NCBI RefSeq assembly: GCF_032362555.1
Contig: NC_083512.1
Coordinates: 4,266,001-4,330,000 of the forward strand
Source of the DNA: Amyelois transitella
Taxonomy: Eukaryota > Arthropoda > Insecta > Lepidoptera > Pyralidae
Direction of reading: 5' to 3'
DNA: 64,000 nt
Shown here: one piece after another, positions 36,074 through 46,880 of the stretch
How the letters are laid out: every line of letters begins with the position of its first letter
Position numbering within the stretch: the stretch's first letter is position 1
Notes under the pieces: generated by a model
Told to the model about the DNA's origin: nothing
What the model saw: only the letters and a program-made list of their open reading frames with translations
The model's database searches: none
Translations under genes and position numbers: made by a program

Positions 36074-39000
36074 GAAGTTTTAGTCATCTCATTTCATATT
36101 TTCGTATCGGAATAATATGATGAATGTGAACCATAAAACGTGCTAGTATTAATAAATGCTAAGCTTGTTTGTAAATTTACGTCCAAAGGAAAATAACTTT
36201 GTGGTCATATATGTATATGCCTCAATTCAAGCCATTTCCTTGAATAGAAAAAAATAAATCATAAACATGATGCCCATTCTTGTTACGCAGTGGATAGATT
36301 CCATACATTTTATATCAAGACGGAGAACGGTAGTATCAATGCCAATTTTATGCTCTGAACACAATTGCGACTAGAGTTTGAAATATCAGTATAGTTTTTG
36401 GGAACTATTTCACTAGCATTGATACGCTACTGTTACCACACTGGTGTCAATACCAATGAGGATGGTATCGAACTTAGTTGAGTACCTTCAAAGATATATT
36501 TTAAACTAGTAAGTATACGAGTACATGTCATCCTGAAATTTAGATTTGGTAACTCCTATTTATGGCGGTGCCCTGAATTGGAACCGTTTACTGTACAAAA
36601 CAAGTACTAACAGTATTGGTATCTGTTCTCTGCTTGTGAGGCAAAACGAAACTTGCAACGCGTATTTTAACATTTCAAAGACTAGATTGCACTAAGTCGC
36701 GTCGCGTGGTGTCGCAAGTGCGCTCAGCCTTTAACGCTCAATATCTGTAACGTAGTGATTGTACTGGGGGCTAGGGGATTTTGGTGTGTACGGGTAAAGG
36801 CGAACAATAGCAGTACAAATTGTGCACAATTTCGTACATTTTGCGGTTGCAATTCTTCAGCTTAGTTTGCAATGTTTGAGTAGAAAGCGCTTCATGAATT
36901 TATGGTCTTGCTTGTTCAAATACTTAAAATAATTAGATCTGTGAATATTATTTAGCTACAAAATATAGGATTTTCACTCTCACTTTATCATCATCAACTC
37001 TGACAGTTTAAAATCTTAAAATGTGAGTGAACGAGGATGATGTTTTTCTCACAAAGCCGTTTGTAATTATTTTTATATCTTTGAACATACTTACAACGCA
37101 AAACTTTAAGAACACTCCTTTTAATATCTAATCAGGCTACAATTTCTTTCTAAATATCAAGTACATATGCCAATAATATTACAAGCAGTCTCCTAGGAAA
37201 TTCGTGCAGCTCGGAAGCACCTAGCAACCGTATAATGTGACTCCGCCTTGCTCTTTTGCGCTGCTAACGGAGCGTAATACATTTGACACCCAGTATAAGC
37301 TTTAAAAGTGTCAACAGAATTTTTGAGCTCAGACTCATATTTGAAGTTGATCTGTTTCGAGTAGCAAGGAAAAATTTAAAACAGATAGAATTTCAGTTTT
37401 TTTTTGTTTGAAAGGAATAATTTCAATTTTGCTGATATAAGTAGTAATATAATCTTTATTTTAATACTGACACCACTAAACGAATTTCGCCATTGGTTTA
37501 AAGAAATCAATAACATCGTGGATCAAAAATTATCATTAGAATTTCCTACGGGTGCAGAAATCCCGAAAATTGCGATCCTGAAATGATGAAAGGGATATAA
37601 CCTGATTTAATAATAAAACGCTATAAAAAATATTTTAACCAGTTTATTTGCTACATTGTATCTAGTGTAGTCTAGTCTTTAAGACATTTATGATTTATTA
37701 CGCTCATTACGACTCTTAGATACAATATCCGCTTCTCGGAAATCAGTATTGTGAAGGTGACAATAATAATCAATGTTATTTTTACAATAAATATTTTATA
37801 CTGTACTGGTAAGGTAAAAAGCATCGGTTCTCATCTTAATAAGTGGTTACTGCAAGTTACGGATCCATTGTCAAAATACGGTGTTCTTTTTCCCATATTT
37901 TAAATTAAGCACAAATTTTTTTTAGTTTTGTTTTTGCTCCCATATATGTTTGCAAAAAAATAAGTACCTTTTTTCTTGGGCTTCCTCTATTTTCATTAAT
38001 AATTCCTCTTACAATAGTTTTTATCACTGTCAAATCTGCTACGCATAGCTAATTGCTCCTATCACAACCTATTTAAAATGCTTCAGTTGTCAGCTTTTAA
38101 TCCCGAAAATGCTCCTATAAGACATAAAAAAGCAAGTACCTTAATTCAGTGCCTAACACCAATTACTTGAGAATTTATAATACAGTATGTAATCTTTAAA
38201 TACAATAGAGAAAACTAACACACTTTTGTGAATAATTAAGTAGTGTTTCTAATAAAAAGTCGACAAATAATCGTTAGTATATAAAAAAGGAAACTTAAAC
38301 TTTTTTAATTAAAAAGATTCTTGAAAAATCAGCTAGCACAACTTTTAATTTAATTAACTCTAAAAGGCTATCTTAGTTAATGGTTTCGCCATTAGAGGAT
38401 TAGGCCAAATTAATTTGACTGTGAATCTAGAGATAGTAGCGACATGGATGATTGATGACTCCTACTGAGCTATCTGGATTAATAAATCTAGCAATTATTA
38501 ATAAGCCCTGTACCTAGCTAGAACAATACTTTGTACGAAAATTAGGAGAATGTTTTAGGATTATCATTAGAAAAAAAAAAACTTGACTGCAGTGTTTTGT
38601 GCTACGTTTCCATAGTTTTCTACATCATTATAAAATTCTGTATTTAGATTACAGATGTTGATACCGTAAATTATAAAATGAAACAGTTGATATACTGTAA
38701 ATTTTCTCTATTTCAAGTTTATTCTACTCGTCAACAAATAAGCTCTCAAGTATTTTCTTATAAGTACTTAATTTAATAAATGTTACACCAGAATCAATAA
38801 ATCACGTAAATAAAGCGCTCCAATAAATAAAATAAATTTCTACATATTACACTAAAGCTGAACTTCAGAACTCTCGGGAATGTTGTCTGTTCGTATTGCA
38901 ATGAAAATTGTTTACATATTTTCATTTAAAATGCAAAAGAAATGAGACACGTCGATATTGAAAGATTTTCCGCTTTCAATACGAGTATACGATGTATGTT

Positions 39001-39324
39001 AATACACTTCTGGCGTGGGTTTCTCCTGTTACATGAATGAAATGAAATGAAACATTGAATCAAATTTTTCAAATTATCTCTTAGGAAATTCATTTAATTA
39101 TCTACTTCGTCTTCTTCACATTACACACACACACAGATATAAAAATCAGGAAGAGGATTCAATTCAAACGTGTTCATTGCATGCTTGGTTTGTACACTAA
39201 CTAATGTTCACTAATTAAGAGGGAAAAAGAATTAACAATACTCATCGTAGAATTTAGCTTTTGGGCATTGTTGCTTTTAGTATATACGAGTTAAAGTGTA
39301 ATATAATTTATTAGGTGAGTCTTA
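36074..39324. other. Region without host exons, 36.1-39.3 kb
   Basis: Mostly AT-rich. GC-richer patches at 36640-36860 (AAGTCGCGTCGCGTGGTGTC, TGGGGGCTAGGGGATTTTGG) and 37195-37280 (GCTCGGAAGCACCTAGCAAC, GCGCTGCTAACGGAGCG) are unassigned. A short CA run lies near 39122-39136. Confidence 0.4.
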
Positions 39325-40679
39325 TCTATATATATAAAACTCTTCCGTTACTGAGTGACTGACTGACAGACAACGCACAGTCGAAACTACTGGTCGTAGA
39401 CAGCTGAAATTTGGAATGTAGGTTCCTTGGGATATGTAGGGGAGCACTAAGAAAGGATTTTTGGAAATTCAACCCCCAAGGGGGGGAAAAGGGGTAAAAA
39501 CTTTTCTATGAAAAATCTTATTCCTTGGGTTTATAAACTTGAAACTTAGCATGAACACGTACATAGGCAAGTAAATATGTTTGACATTATAAGTTTTTTC
39601 AAACTACCCTCCAATCGTGATTTAGGGGGTGCGATTGGGTGACTGATTTATTAACGCACAGCCGAAACCGCTCGGTATAGGAGTCTGAGATTTTGAACAG
39701 AGGTTCCTTTAGTATCATAAGTGAGCACTAAGAAGGGATTATTGAAATGTCAACCCCCAAGGGGGGGAAACGGGATAAACTGAGCCGGGGCTGCGGGAAA
39801 GTTCTAACGAGATACCGTGGCCCCGGAACGCAAAGGGCAACTGAAGGAACGAGGTGGGTTTTAGTCAGTAAAAGTCTGACACTCCCTTCCGTTCCACCCA
39901 GAGCGGGAGAGGTCATTTGATGATTTCTCATCCTTAAAAAAAAAGACTTTGTATGACAACTTTCAGTCGTCTCTTTAACATACATAATAACATACATAAT
40001 TATGTACATACATGCATAACATTAATAACATCACGCCTTTAAATCCCTATTTTGTGTTAACACTACCCATACAAACAGCTAAAAGGAAACAAGTGAAGAG
40101 ACGAAATTTGTCCGCATCCATTTTCACCTAAATTCTTAACGTTAATGAGATTAACTTTTTATTATCAGGTCAACCTAATAGCCTCACATGTACGTATAAC
40201 TTCGTAAGAATTTTCTTTCAACTCCTAACCGTTGAGGAGTTGTACCTTCCATCATCAGCTCATTCACATGGGATGATGACTATCAGACGCAAATACTTAA
40301 ACAGATCTATGAAATTGTCAAAAACGTAATTGCCTGTAAATTTGAGGTTTGCCCTTGATTTCCCTGGAATACCATCATCAGATCCTGACTAGGTAACAAC
40401 GGGACCAACTTGAAAGTATACTCTACCGAACAAAAAAAGAATCACGTAAATCGGTCCATAAATCTCGGCGTAATCGGTATGCATAAATAAAACACCCGAA
40501 TTTTATTTTCTATTAACTATCACGAGTTGTCTCGATGCTCGATAGATGGCGTTGGCATCGAGATAGATCGCGCTATGGTTTCGTTACCGTCATTTAGCTA
40601 GGTAGCGTAAAATATTTTAATACAAAAACGCTATATACAACCGAATTACACGTGGGCGAAGCCGCGGGCGGAAAGCTAG
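39325..40679 (+). mobile_element. Helitron-like element, about 1.36 kb, with nested insertion
   Basis: Starts TCTATATATATAAAACTCTT after an A and ends GGAAAGCTAG before a T, with a GGC-GAA-GCC hairpin ahead of the end. The left part holds two related blocks with CAACCCCCAAGGGGGGG (39471 and 39751 areas). From about 39780 a different GC-rich segment (GAGCCGGGGCTGCGGGAAAG to GAGAGGTCATTTGATGATTT, then an A-run) looks like the 3' end of another element inserted inside. No Rep/helicase coding region is present, so it is non-autonomous. Confidence 0.68.
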
Positions 40680-42289
40680 TAGGTGATAAGTAAGAATATG
40701 ACTTATTTTATTTAAATGCAATATTGTGAGTTTTAATATACAAAAATGCAGTAAAGATTGCAGCTTGTTGTTCATTAAAAGAACTATGATATTTACATTG
40801 ATAGAAATATCGCAAATGATTTCTGCTTATACTTCATCTAAATTCATCAAACTTTTAAACACTATCTCGACGATCATAAACAAACATATTTATTCAAAAA
40901 TTAACAGAAGGGCTGATACATTTAATACGTTTCCCTTAAATTTACAAAGTTTATTTCTCATCGTCATTTTAGTATACAGTTAGAACAAACTCTTACCGGA
41001 TTCCAGTTATTTTCTTAAATAATTAAGCTCAGTTCGCATGTTAGTTTGCCTTAATTATTTAAACCTCAACTCATTACTAAGTTAAACTTAGCTAAGCTAT
41101 CAGTCTGCAGCTTAAATGAAGTGGCTCGCTTGCCCACAATGTCCAGTGTTGCAGAATTAGACCAGCATAGTGCAATTTACTGCAGCCATTCGGGTGAATT
41201 ATCTATAGAATGCGCATATAATGGAATTATTACGAAATAAAAATAAGCAAAAAAAAAAGACTTAGCTTTGTTAGTGAAGCCAAATGTGAGATGTAGTAAG
41301 TAGGATTATCATATGAAGAGATGTAATAAAGGACCTTATTATGGAAGGGTCACCTTGTTAAAAAAAACGTATTGAAAAGCTTCTTGTTGGTGGGCCTTTT
41401 TTTAATAATTCTAAAATATATTCATATCATCTAATCTTAGGCTCTACATTAATATAAAAGCGATTACGAGTATTCACTGTATATTGCACTGGGTCAGTTG
41501 TATTTAATTTAAGTTCTATTAAAATAAATGGGCACTTAAAGACACACCTCAAGTTGCATGCTTGCTTTGTGGAGTAAATGAAAACAAACACAAACTAACG
41601 AGTAACCATAACAGACATCATCCTTCTAATCATGAAACTTATGAAGTAATAATTGATATATTTTACTGTTTTACTCTTTCTAGATAGAAAGAGTAAAACA
41701 GTAAAATATATCAATTGCATTAACATATGTACATACAATCACGTTTTTTGAATTTTATATATATTTTTTTAATTACCTATCAATTCCCGAATATCTGTAT
41801 AAATTACTTAAATCTAAGTTTAGTGCTGTTTCCAAAGCATCAGTGCAGAAAAAGCGGTAATAAACTGCAGTGCAGAATTTTTTTAAGGCTAAAATCACGT
41901 GCACGTGCATGCATTAAAAATGGAACTGAGATTAAACAGTAATAGGCTGCTAGCCTGTCTCCCTGTTTGATACTGCAAACCTTAGGGCAAGAAACAGAAT
42001 GAAGAACTTGACAACGTTTGTGAAGCTCATTGGTTTTGTCCCGGTAAATATTCTCTACGGTCCGCCGGTAACCACAATCCAGGAGATGGAAGAACAGGTA
42101 TTCTCTCTCTCACTTTGCTTGTTAGGATAATACTATCCATTGCAATATTTCGGGATCAGGCGACTTTTTTGTGTAGTGACTCTAGTGGGTACTAACGGAA
42201 TACTTCTTTTAGTTAGTACGACTGAAGTGAGTAAAGTATACCGTCCAAAAATTCTCGTCTTCTACAAAGTACATCAAATAAGTATGTAT
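40680..42289. other. Intergenic, palindrome only
   Basis: AT-rich sequence with the palindrome at 41651-41716. No exon-like frame was identified. A GC-richer patch at 42040-42110 is unassigned. Confidence 0.4.
41651..41716. repeat. Perfect 66-bp palindrome (32-bp arms, 2-bp centre)
   Basis: Arms 41651-41682 and 41685-41716 are exact reverse complements around the centre GA (41683-41684). Symmetry stops abruptly on both sides. No similar sequence occurs elsewhere in the window. It could extrude a cruciform or form an RNA hairpin. Confidence 0.95.
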
Positions 42290-42301
42290 TTAAAATATAA
42301 A

Positions 42302-42549
42302 TTTTGCCGTGTGGTTCCCGGCACCAATACAAAAAGAATAGGACCACTCCATCTCTTTCCCATGGATGTCGTAAAAGGCGACTAAGGGATAGGATTATAA
42401 ACTTGGGATTTTTCTTTTAGGCGATGGGCTAGCAACCTGTCACTATTTGAATCTCGATTCCATCATTAAGCCAAATAGCTGAACGTGGCCATTTAGTTTT
42501 CAAGACTGTTGGATCTGTCTACCCCGCATGGGATATAGACGTGACCATA
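42302..42549 (+). mobile_element. Full-length RTE-ended SINE-like element with 12-bp target-site duplication
   Basis: TTAAAATATAAA at 42290-42301 and 42550-42561 flanks a copy from GCCGTGTGGTTCCCGGCACC to GACGTGACCATA. The terminal ATGT repeats are absent or reduced here, leaving only CATAT. Otherwise close to the family consensus. Confidence 0.9.
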
Positions 42550-43091
42550 TTAAAATATAAAACAACAACATATCCAAACATATTATTTAGGCACACACTT
42601 GATTTATTGTTTGATTTAAATCACAGGTTTATATACTCGTACCTCGGAACTTTGAATACCTTGCGTGGGACATAGATCTTACACATAGTCCATTATTTGG
42701 TATTATTATTTAAGTCCGAACACCCACGTTGTAACTATATTTACGTTAACTAAAGGATGATTATGATTAACTTAGAAAGTGGAACTTATAAATAATGAAG
42801 CACGGTCCACAATATTATATCAAAGGCTGATATATGATGCGTTTAATCCGCTTATTAATTAAGTGATGGAGGGACACCTACGAGATGTTACTAGCAGTCA
42901 ACATTTTCGCCTGCTGACTTGCGCAGATAAGACGAAAGGACGAATCTTAATGAAAATAATTTCTCTTATACAAGTTATTATTCACTTGTTTGGTCTGGCA
43001 AAAAATAAAGCTTTTTTTTTTCATATAAATTATACGTAAGAATAATTTATATAGTCTCAGTATGTCAATTCACTTTTTAATATAAATACTT

Positions 43092-43170
43092 ACATATCAT
43101 GTCTATTGTCCCACATGGTGTAGACAGAGCCGTCAGTCTCGAAAAGACTCAAAGGCCACGTTCAGCTGGA
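43092..43170 (-). repeat. 3' fragment of RTE-ended SINE
   Basis: TCATGTCTATTGTCCCACAT, GGTGTAGACAGAGCC and CTCGAAAAGACTC match the complement of the family 3' half, through GGCCACGTTCAGCTGGA. Confidence 0.7.
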
Positions 43171-43722
43171 AGACTTAGTAAAGAAAGAGGTAAAAAAAAA
43201 TCAGTAACTTGTGTTGATGTTACATATCTTTTATGATTAAATTTAAAAAAATAATTCCAAAATGCGTGTGATTCTTTTGGGTTTGCCAATAAAATTCTTA
43301 ACTGAACCTGTGGTTTCTTTTTATTAATTTATCATATTTCATGTCAAAATTGGCCGATGGTCAAATGAATGTATGATATCCCTTCCCTTCTTCTGATGAG
43401 AAAATATAAATTGCAATCTTGATACATAGGTTATTCCTGTACAGTTTTGGAACCAGACAACATAGAACATTCAAAGTAGAGCAGCTCTGAAAATAGTTGA
43501 CCGGGTTACAATCTACGTCACAGGTAAGTCTCACAAATTTAACTCGAAACTAATATAGATATCTTACATTACGACGTCTCCGTATGAATGTCAACTTTAC
43601 CGTAGAACTATTTCAAGTGAGGACCATTGAAGACTGTATAGGAGAAATCAATATAGGTGGTACCTAGTTCAATTAAGTTTTCATTAAAATCAAGGTAAAG
43701 CCTGCTAAAGTTTGATACTTGT

Positions 43723-43832
43723 TTAAGGCGACGGGCTAGCAATCTGTCACTATTTGAATAAATTTTTTTACATGCCCTTTCAATCTTTTCGAGACTGTTG
43801 GCTCTGTCTACGCCATGTGGGATAATACATGA
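43723..43832 (+). repeat. Partial RTE-ended SINE
   Basis: TTAAGGCGACGGGCTAGCAA, TCTGTCACTATTTGAATAA and GAGACTGTTGGCTCTGTCTA match the family; a central part is deleted. Confidence 0.75.
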
Positions 43833-43933
43833 TAACACATGATACATGTGAGTATTTATGTTTAAAGTTAATTATCATACTTGTCTATAAATTATTTATA
43901 AGTTAATTAATACGGCATTCATATAAAGGTAGC

Positions 43934-44028
43934 ATTTCAGTCTATCATTAGGTCAAACAGCTGAACGTGGCCTATTGGTCTTTTTTACTCTGTATACCCT
44001 CTAATAGACGTGATTTTATGTATGTATT
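43934..44028 (+). repeat. 5'-truncated RTE-ended SINE
   Basis: CATTTCAGTCTATCATTAGG, TCAAACAGCTGAACGTGGCC and TAGACGTGATTTTATGTATG match the family 3' half. Only about 100 bases beyond the previous fragment, in the same orientation. Confidence 0.75.
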
Positions 44029-44474
44029 AATGTTAGATACTTACATGTTATACTGTATTGAATAAGTACGTACACTACTTGAACACCAACATTACCAATT
44101 TGGCATACGCCTAAAACAATTGTTACAGAAAAATGCCATGAATTCTGCCACTGCTAAATGGAACAATAAATATATTGTGCACTCCGGTAGAACATTTCAC
44201 AGTAACATATAACGGGCAGACAGCCCAGACTAGATTTTAAGCCAGACATTTCACCCACTCGACAATCACTGGACGGCACATAGGCTAGCTTTTCACTTAA
44301 ATTTACTGTATCAAGAAATGGTAAGCTGTGAATTTAACTCCTCAATCTTGGTATGAGCGGCATAATACCAGGATCATGATCAATAAATAATTTAAGTTGG
44401 ATATTTATTTAGTGTCCCCTGAAGGGGCGCCATTTTTTCTATCCTACCCTTCTTCTTCTTCTTCTCCTTCTCCC

Positions 44475-44790
44475 TTCTGGCTGAAGTCCCGATTGCATCA
44501 TCACCTCTTTGGAGAGGTGCTCGGGGTAGGTATGCCTTTGACTATGGACCCCATATTTGGTAAGTCAGGTTTTTACACGAAGCGACTCTCCTCTGACCCC
44601 CGCATCCTTTGCAGGTAAGCCTAACCCGTATTTGCACATCCAGTTTCCTGAAAGTGCATGTTTCCTCGCGATGTTTTCCCTCACCGTAAGAGGTGGTTAG
44701 TTTTAAAATTAATGGACGTAACTTTGGAAATAGTCACTGGTACATGGCCGATGTGGGATTAGAACCTGTGCCTTTCTGCGCATCACGTTA
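44475..44790 (-). repeat. tRNA-like SINE, family B
   Basis: Second copy of the family at 1350-1665, in the same orientation. The B box is GGTTCTAATCC on the complement. Shared blocks include TGGAGAGGTGCTCGGGG, TCAGGTTTTTACACGAAGCG and CACTGGTACATGGCC. Confidence 0.72.
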
Positions 44791-45532
44791 CATTTTTCTA
44801 TCATTCTCATTCTTTGTGTATTCCCAGTTGCACCTCTCACCGCTTTCACTGGACCTCTGATCCATATTCTGGCATTTATCTTTCTACTTTAGTTTTGACT
44901 TGGATATTCCAATTTTTTCAACGAAAAGCTAGGAAACCAATACTATCTATATATTTCAAAAAATGCGCAAAAATTTTTGTACTACAAAAATGTCTAAAGG
45001 ATAATATAGGGTTTGGATTCATTATTCTTGCTAAACGAATTGGGGAAATCCCTTAGTTTACCTTGCCAACTGATTTGAATTATTCATCAGAATCATCAAA
45101 TTTCTTTTCAAAACCACCTTGAATTTAGATTTGTTTGTCTAGGCCTTGCTTCAAATTTAATTTCAATGTTGCAATGTTTGTTAATATCAACCGATTGCTA
45201 ACTAGCAGATTTGTGTACTATTGAAACACAAATAACGACTCCCACATTTGACCAATATTAGTTCTGGTTAGCATGAATATTAAATTGAGCTATTATTTCT
45301 ATAAAAGTTTATTTATAGATTCGAAACAAACTCTGTTTGTTTGTTTGCTTTTGTGTATTTATGTTTAATGCTAAGTCAAATAAGTACCAACTACGTTTAT
45401 CCAAAATTTTAACATATTTAACATTATTATTTTGTAGGAAAAATATTAAGTAGGTTTCAAACTTAACTTTTATTTGCGATAAGAAGGTTTGTCTATATTG
45501 TATATTGATTGACGAAATACTTATAAAAACTT

Positions 45533-45812
45533 ACCGGACAAATTACACAGATGTAATCCTGAAGATAGTTGGAGTTGAAGATAGTTCTTATAATATTTTA
45601 TATTAATCTACACAGCTACCAACCGCAGCTCTGCCCACGTAAAAATTTTAATAATTTTTCTCATTCTCGTGAGAATTTCCAGAAAAAAGTATCGTACGTT
45701 ACTTTGTTATTTTTGTTAAAAAGAAAAATAAAATTATTTTATCGTTATAACAGACAAATATGAAGACTCGAACCAATCAGAAATGTTTGGCTGGGGATCA
45801 AATTCAGGACCA
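45533..45812 (-). repeat. Decayed family C SINE
   Basis: CCGGACAAATTACACAGATG, AATCCTGAAGATAGTTGGAG, then after an unrelated interval AACCAATCAGAAATG and TGGGGATCAAATTCAGGACC, match family C in order. The B box is mutated. Confidence 0.5.
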
Positions 45813-46880
45813 GCTTTTAAAGTCAAAATCACTTACTTTTACTTAAGGTCCTATGTCCCCTAGCTGGGGCAGAGGGCATCCACAGTGCGTCGCTATCCCG
45901 CTCGGTCTTGAGCTTCGCGTTTTTAAAGTCAAAATCACACCGGTATGTAAAAATAATACCTACGTAGTAATCACATCAATATTCCTTGCGTAGAAGACAG
46001 ACTACAGTATATAAAAGTCTAAAAGAAAACATTAAAAAAAACACAAATTTACAAACAAAAGCTTTATACAAATAAAACATCTATATATCAAACACAATTT
46101 TCAATTTAGTCGAAATATTGTTATTCACACTGTGACTTTTCACGTCACGTTCAGGCTTAAATGATTGACAGAAAAAAAAACTAGATAAAATGTTATCCCG
46201 TATTCAATGTTAAATATAAAAAAATATTCCTGCATTTTCCGAATAAATGTAAGTATGTTTTATAGAATATCATTACAGAGAAAATGTGTTGAACGAACGT
46301 CAATCTGCCTATTCCAGCACGCTTCCTTTCTGAGAATCTATCCAATTAGCCATCAGTCAACGCCATCATTAATATAAAAAATAAATATATTTCGCAAATA
46401 TGAGCGTAAGGACTAACAAACAAAACTGTCGAAGAAATGTTCACGTGCTTTAAACATTTTAGAAACATATTTATTTTGATTCAAAATAACTTTTTCAAAT
46501 AGTCATCAAAATATATAAAAAAATTTAGCTAATGTATGCACATACTTCACATCTTATGAAATGTAAGCTTTTGACCGCGGCTACGCTATCATGAAAATTT
46601 ACAAAATATTTTCTGTACTTGACTGTAGCCTTCAAAATTACAAAGTAAATAAAAAATAATGCGACAATCATGTAAGTATTAAGTCAGCGAAGTCGCGAGC
46701 ACAAGCTTATTTATCGTCTTATTTTTATAGTCATGCTTTAAGTAATACCTACTCGTATTGCTAAAGTTATTTACATTTTTACATTATTTATTTTTTAACA
46801 ACACTATCTTGAAGCTGTACAAAGTTCAATCACAGTCTTTCTCTTCTCGTTATTAAATAAAAAAAAACATAGCCTATTAA
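45813..46880. other. 3' flank of the glycosidase gene
   Basis: At 45830-45920, GTCCTATGTCCCCTAGCTGG, GGCAGAGGGCATCCACAGTG and CGCTCGGTCTTGAGCTTCGC look like a dispersed lepidopteran repeat, but it occurs once here. A Helitron-like scrap (CAGCGAAGTCGCGAGCACAA) is at about 46684. The rest is AT-rich 3' flank. Confidence 0.4.

Noticed and set aside
39728..40009. 93-codon minus-strand frame with a proline-rich segment
   Set aside because: It lies within the GC-rich retroelement-like insert in the Helitron-like element; probably chance or repeat-derived.
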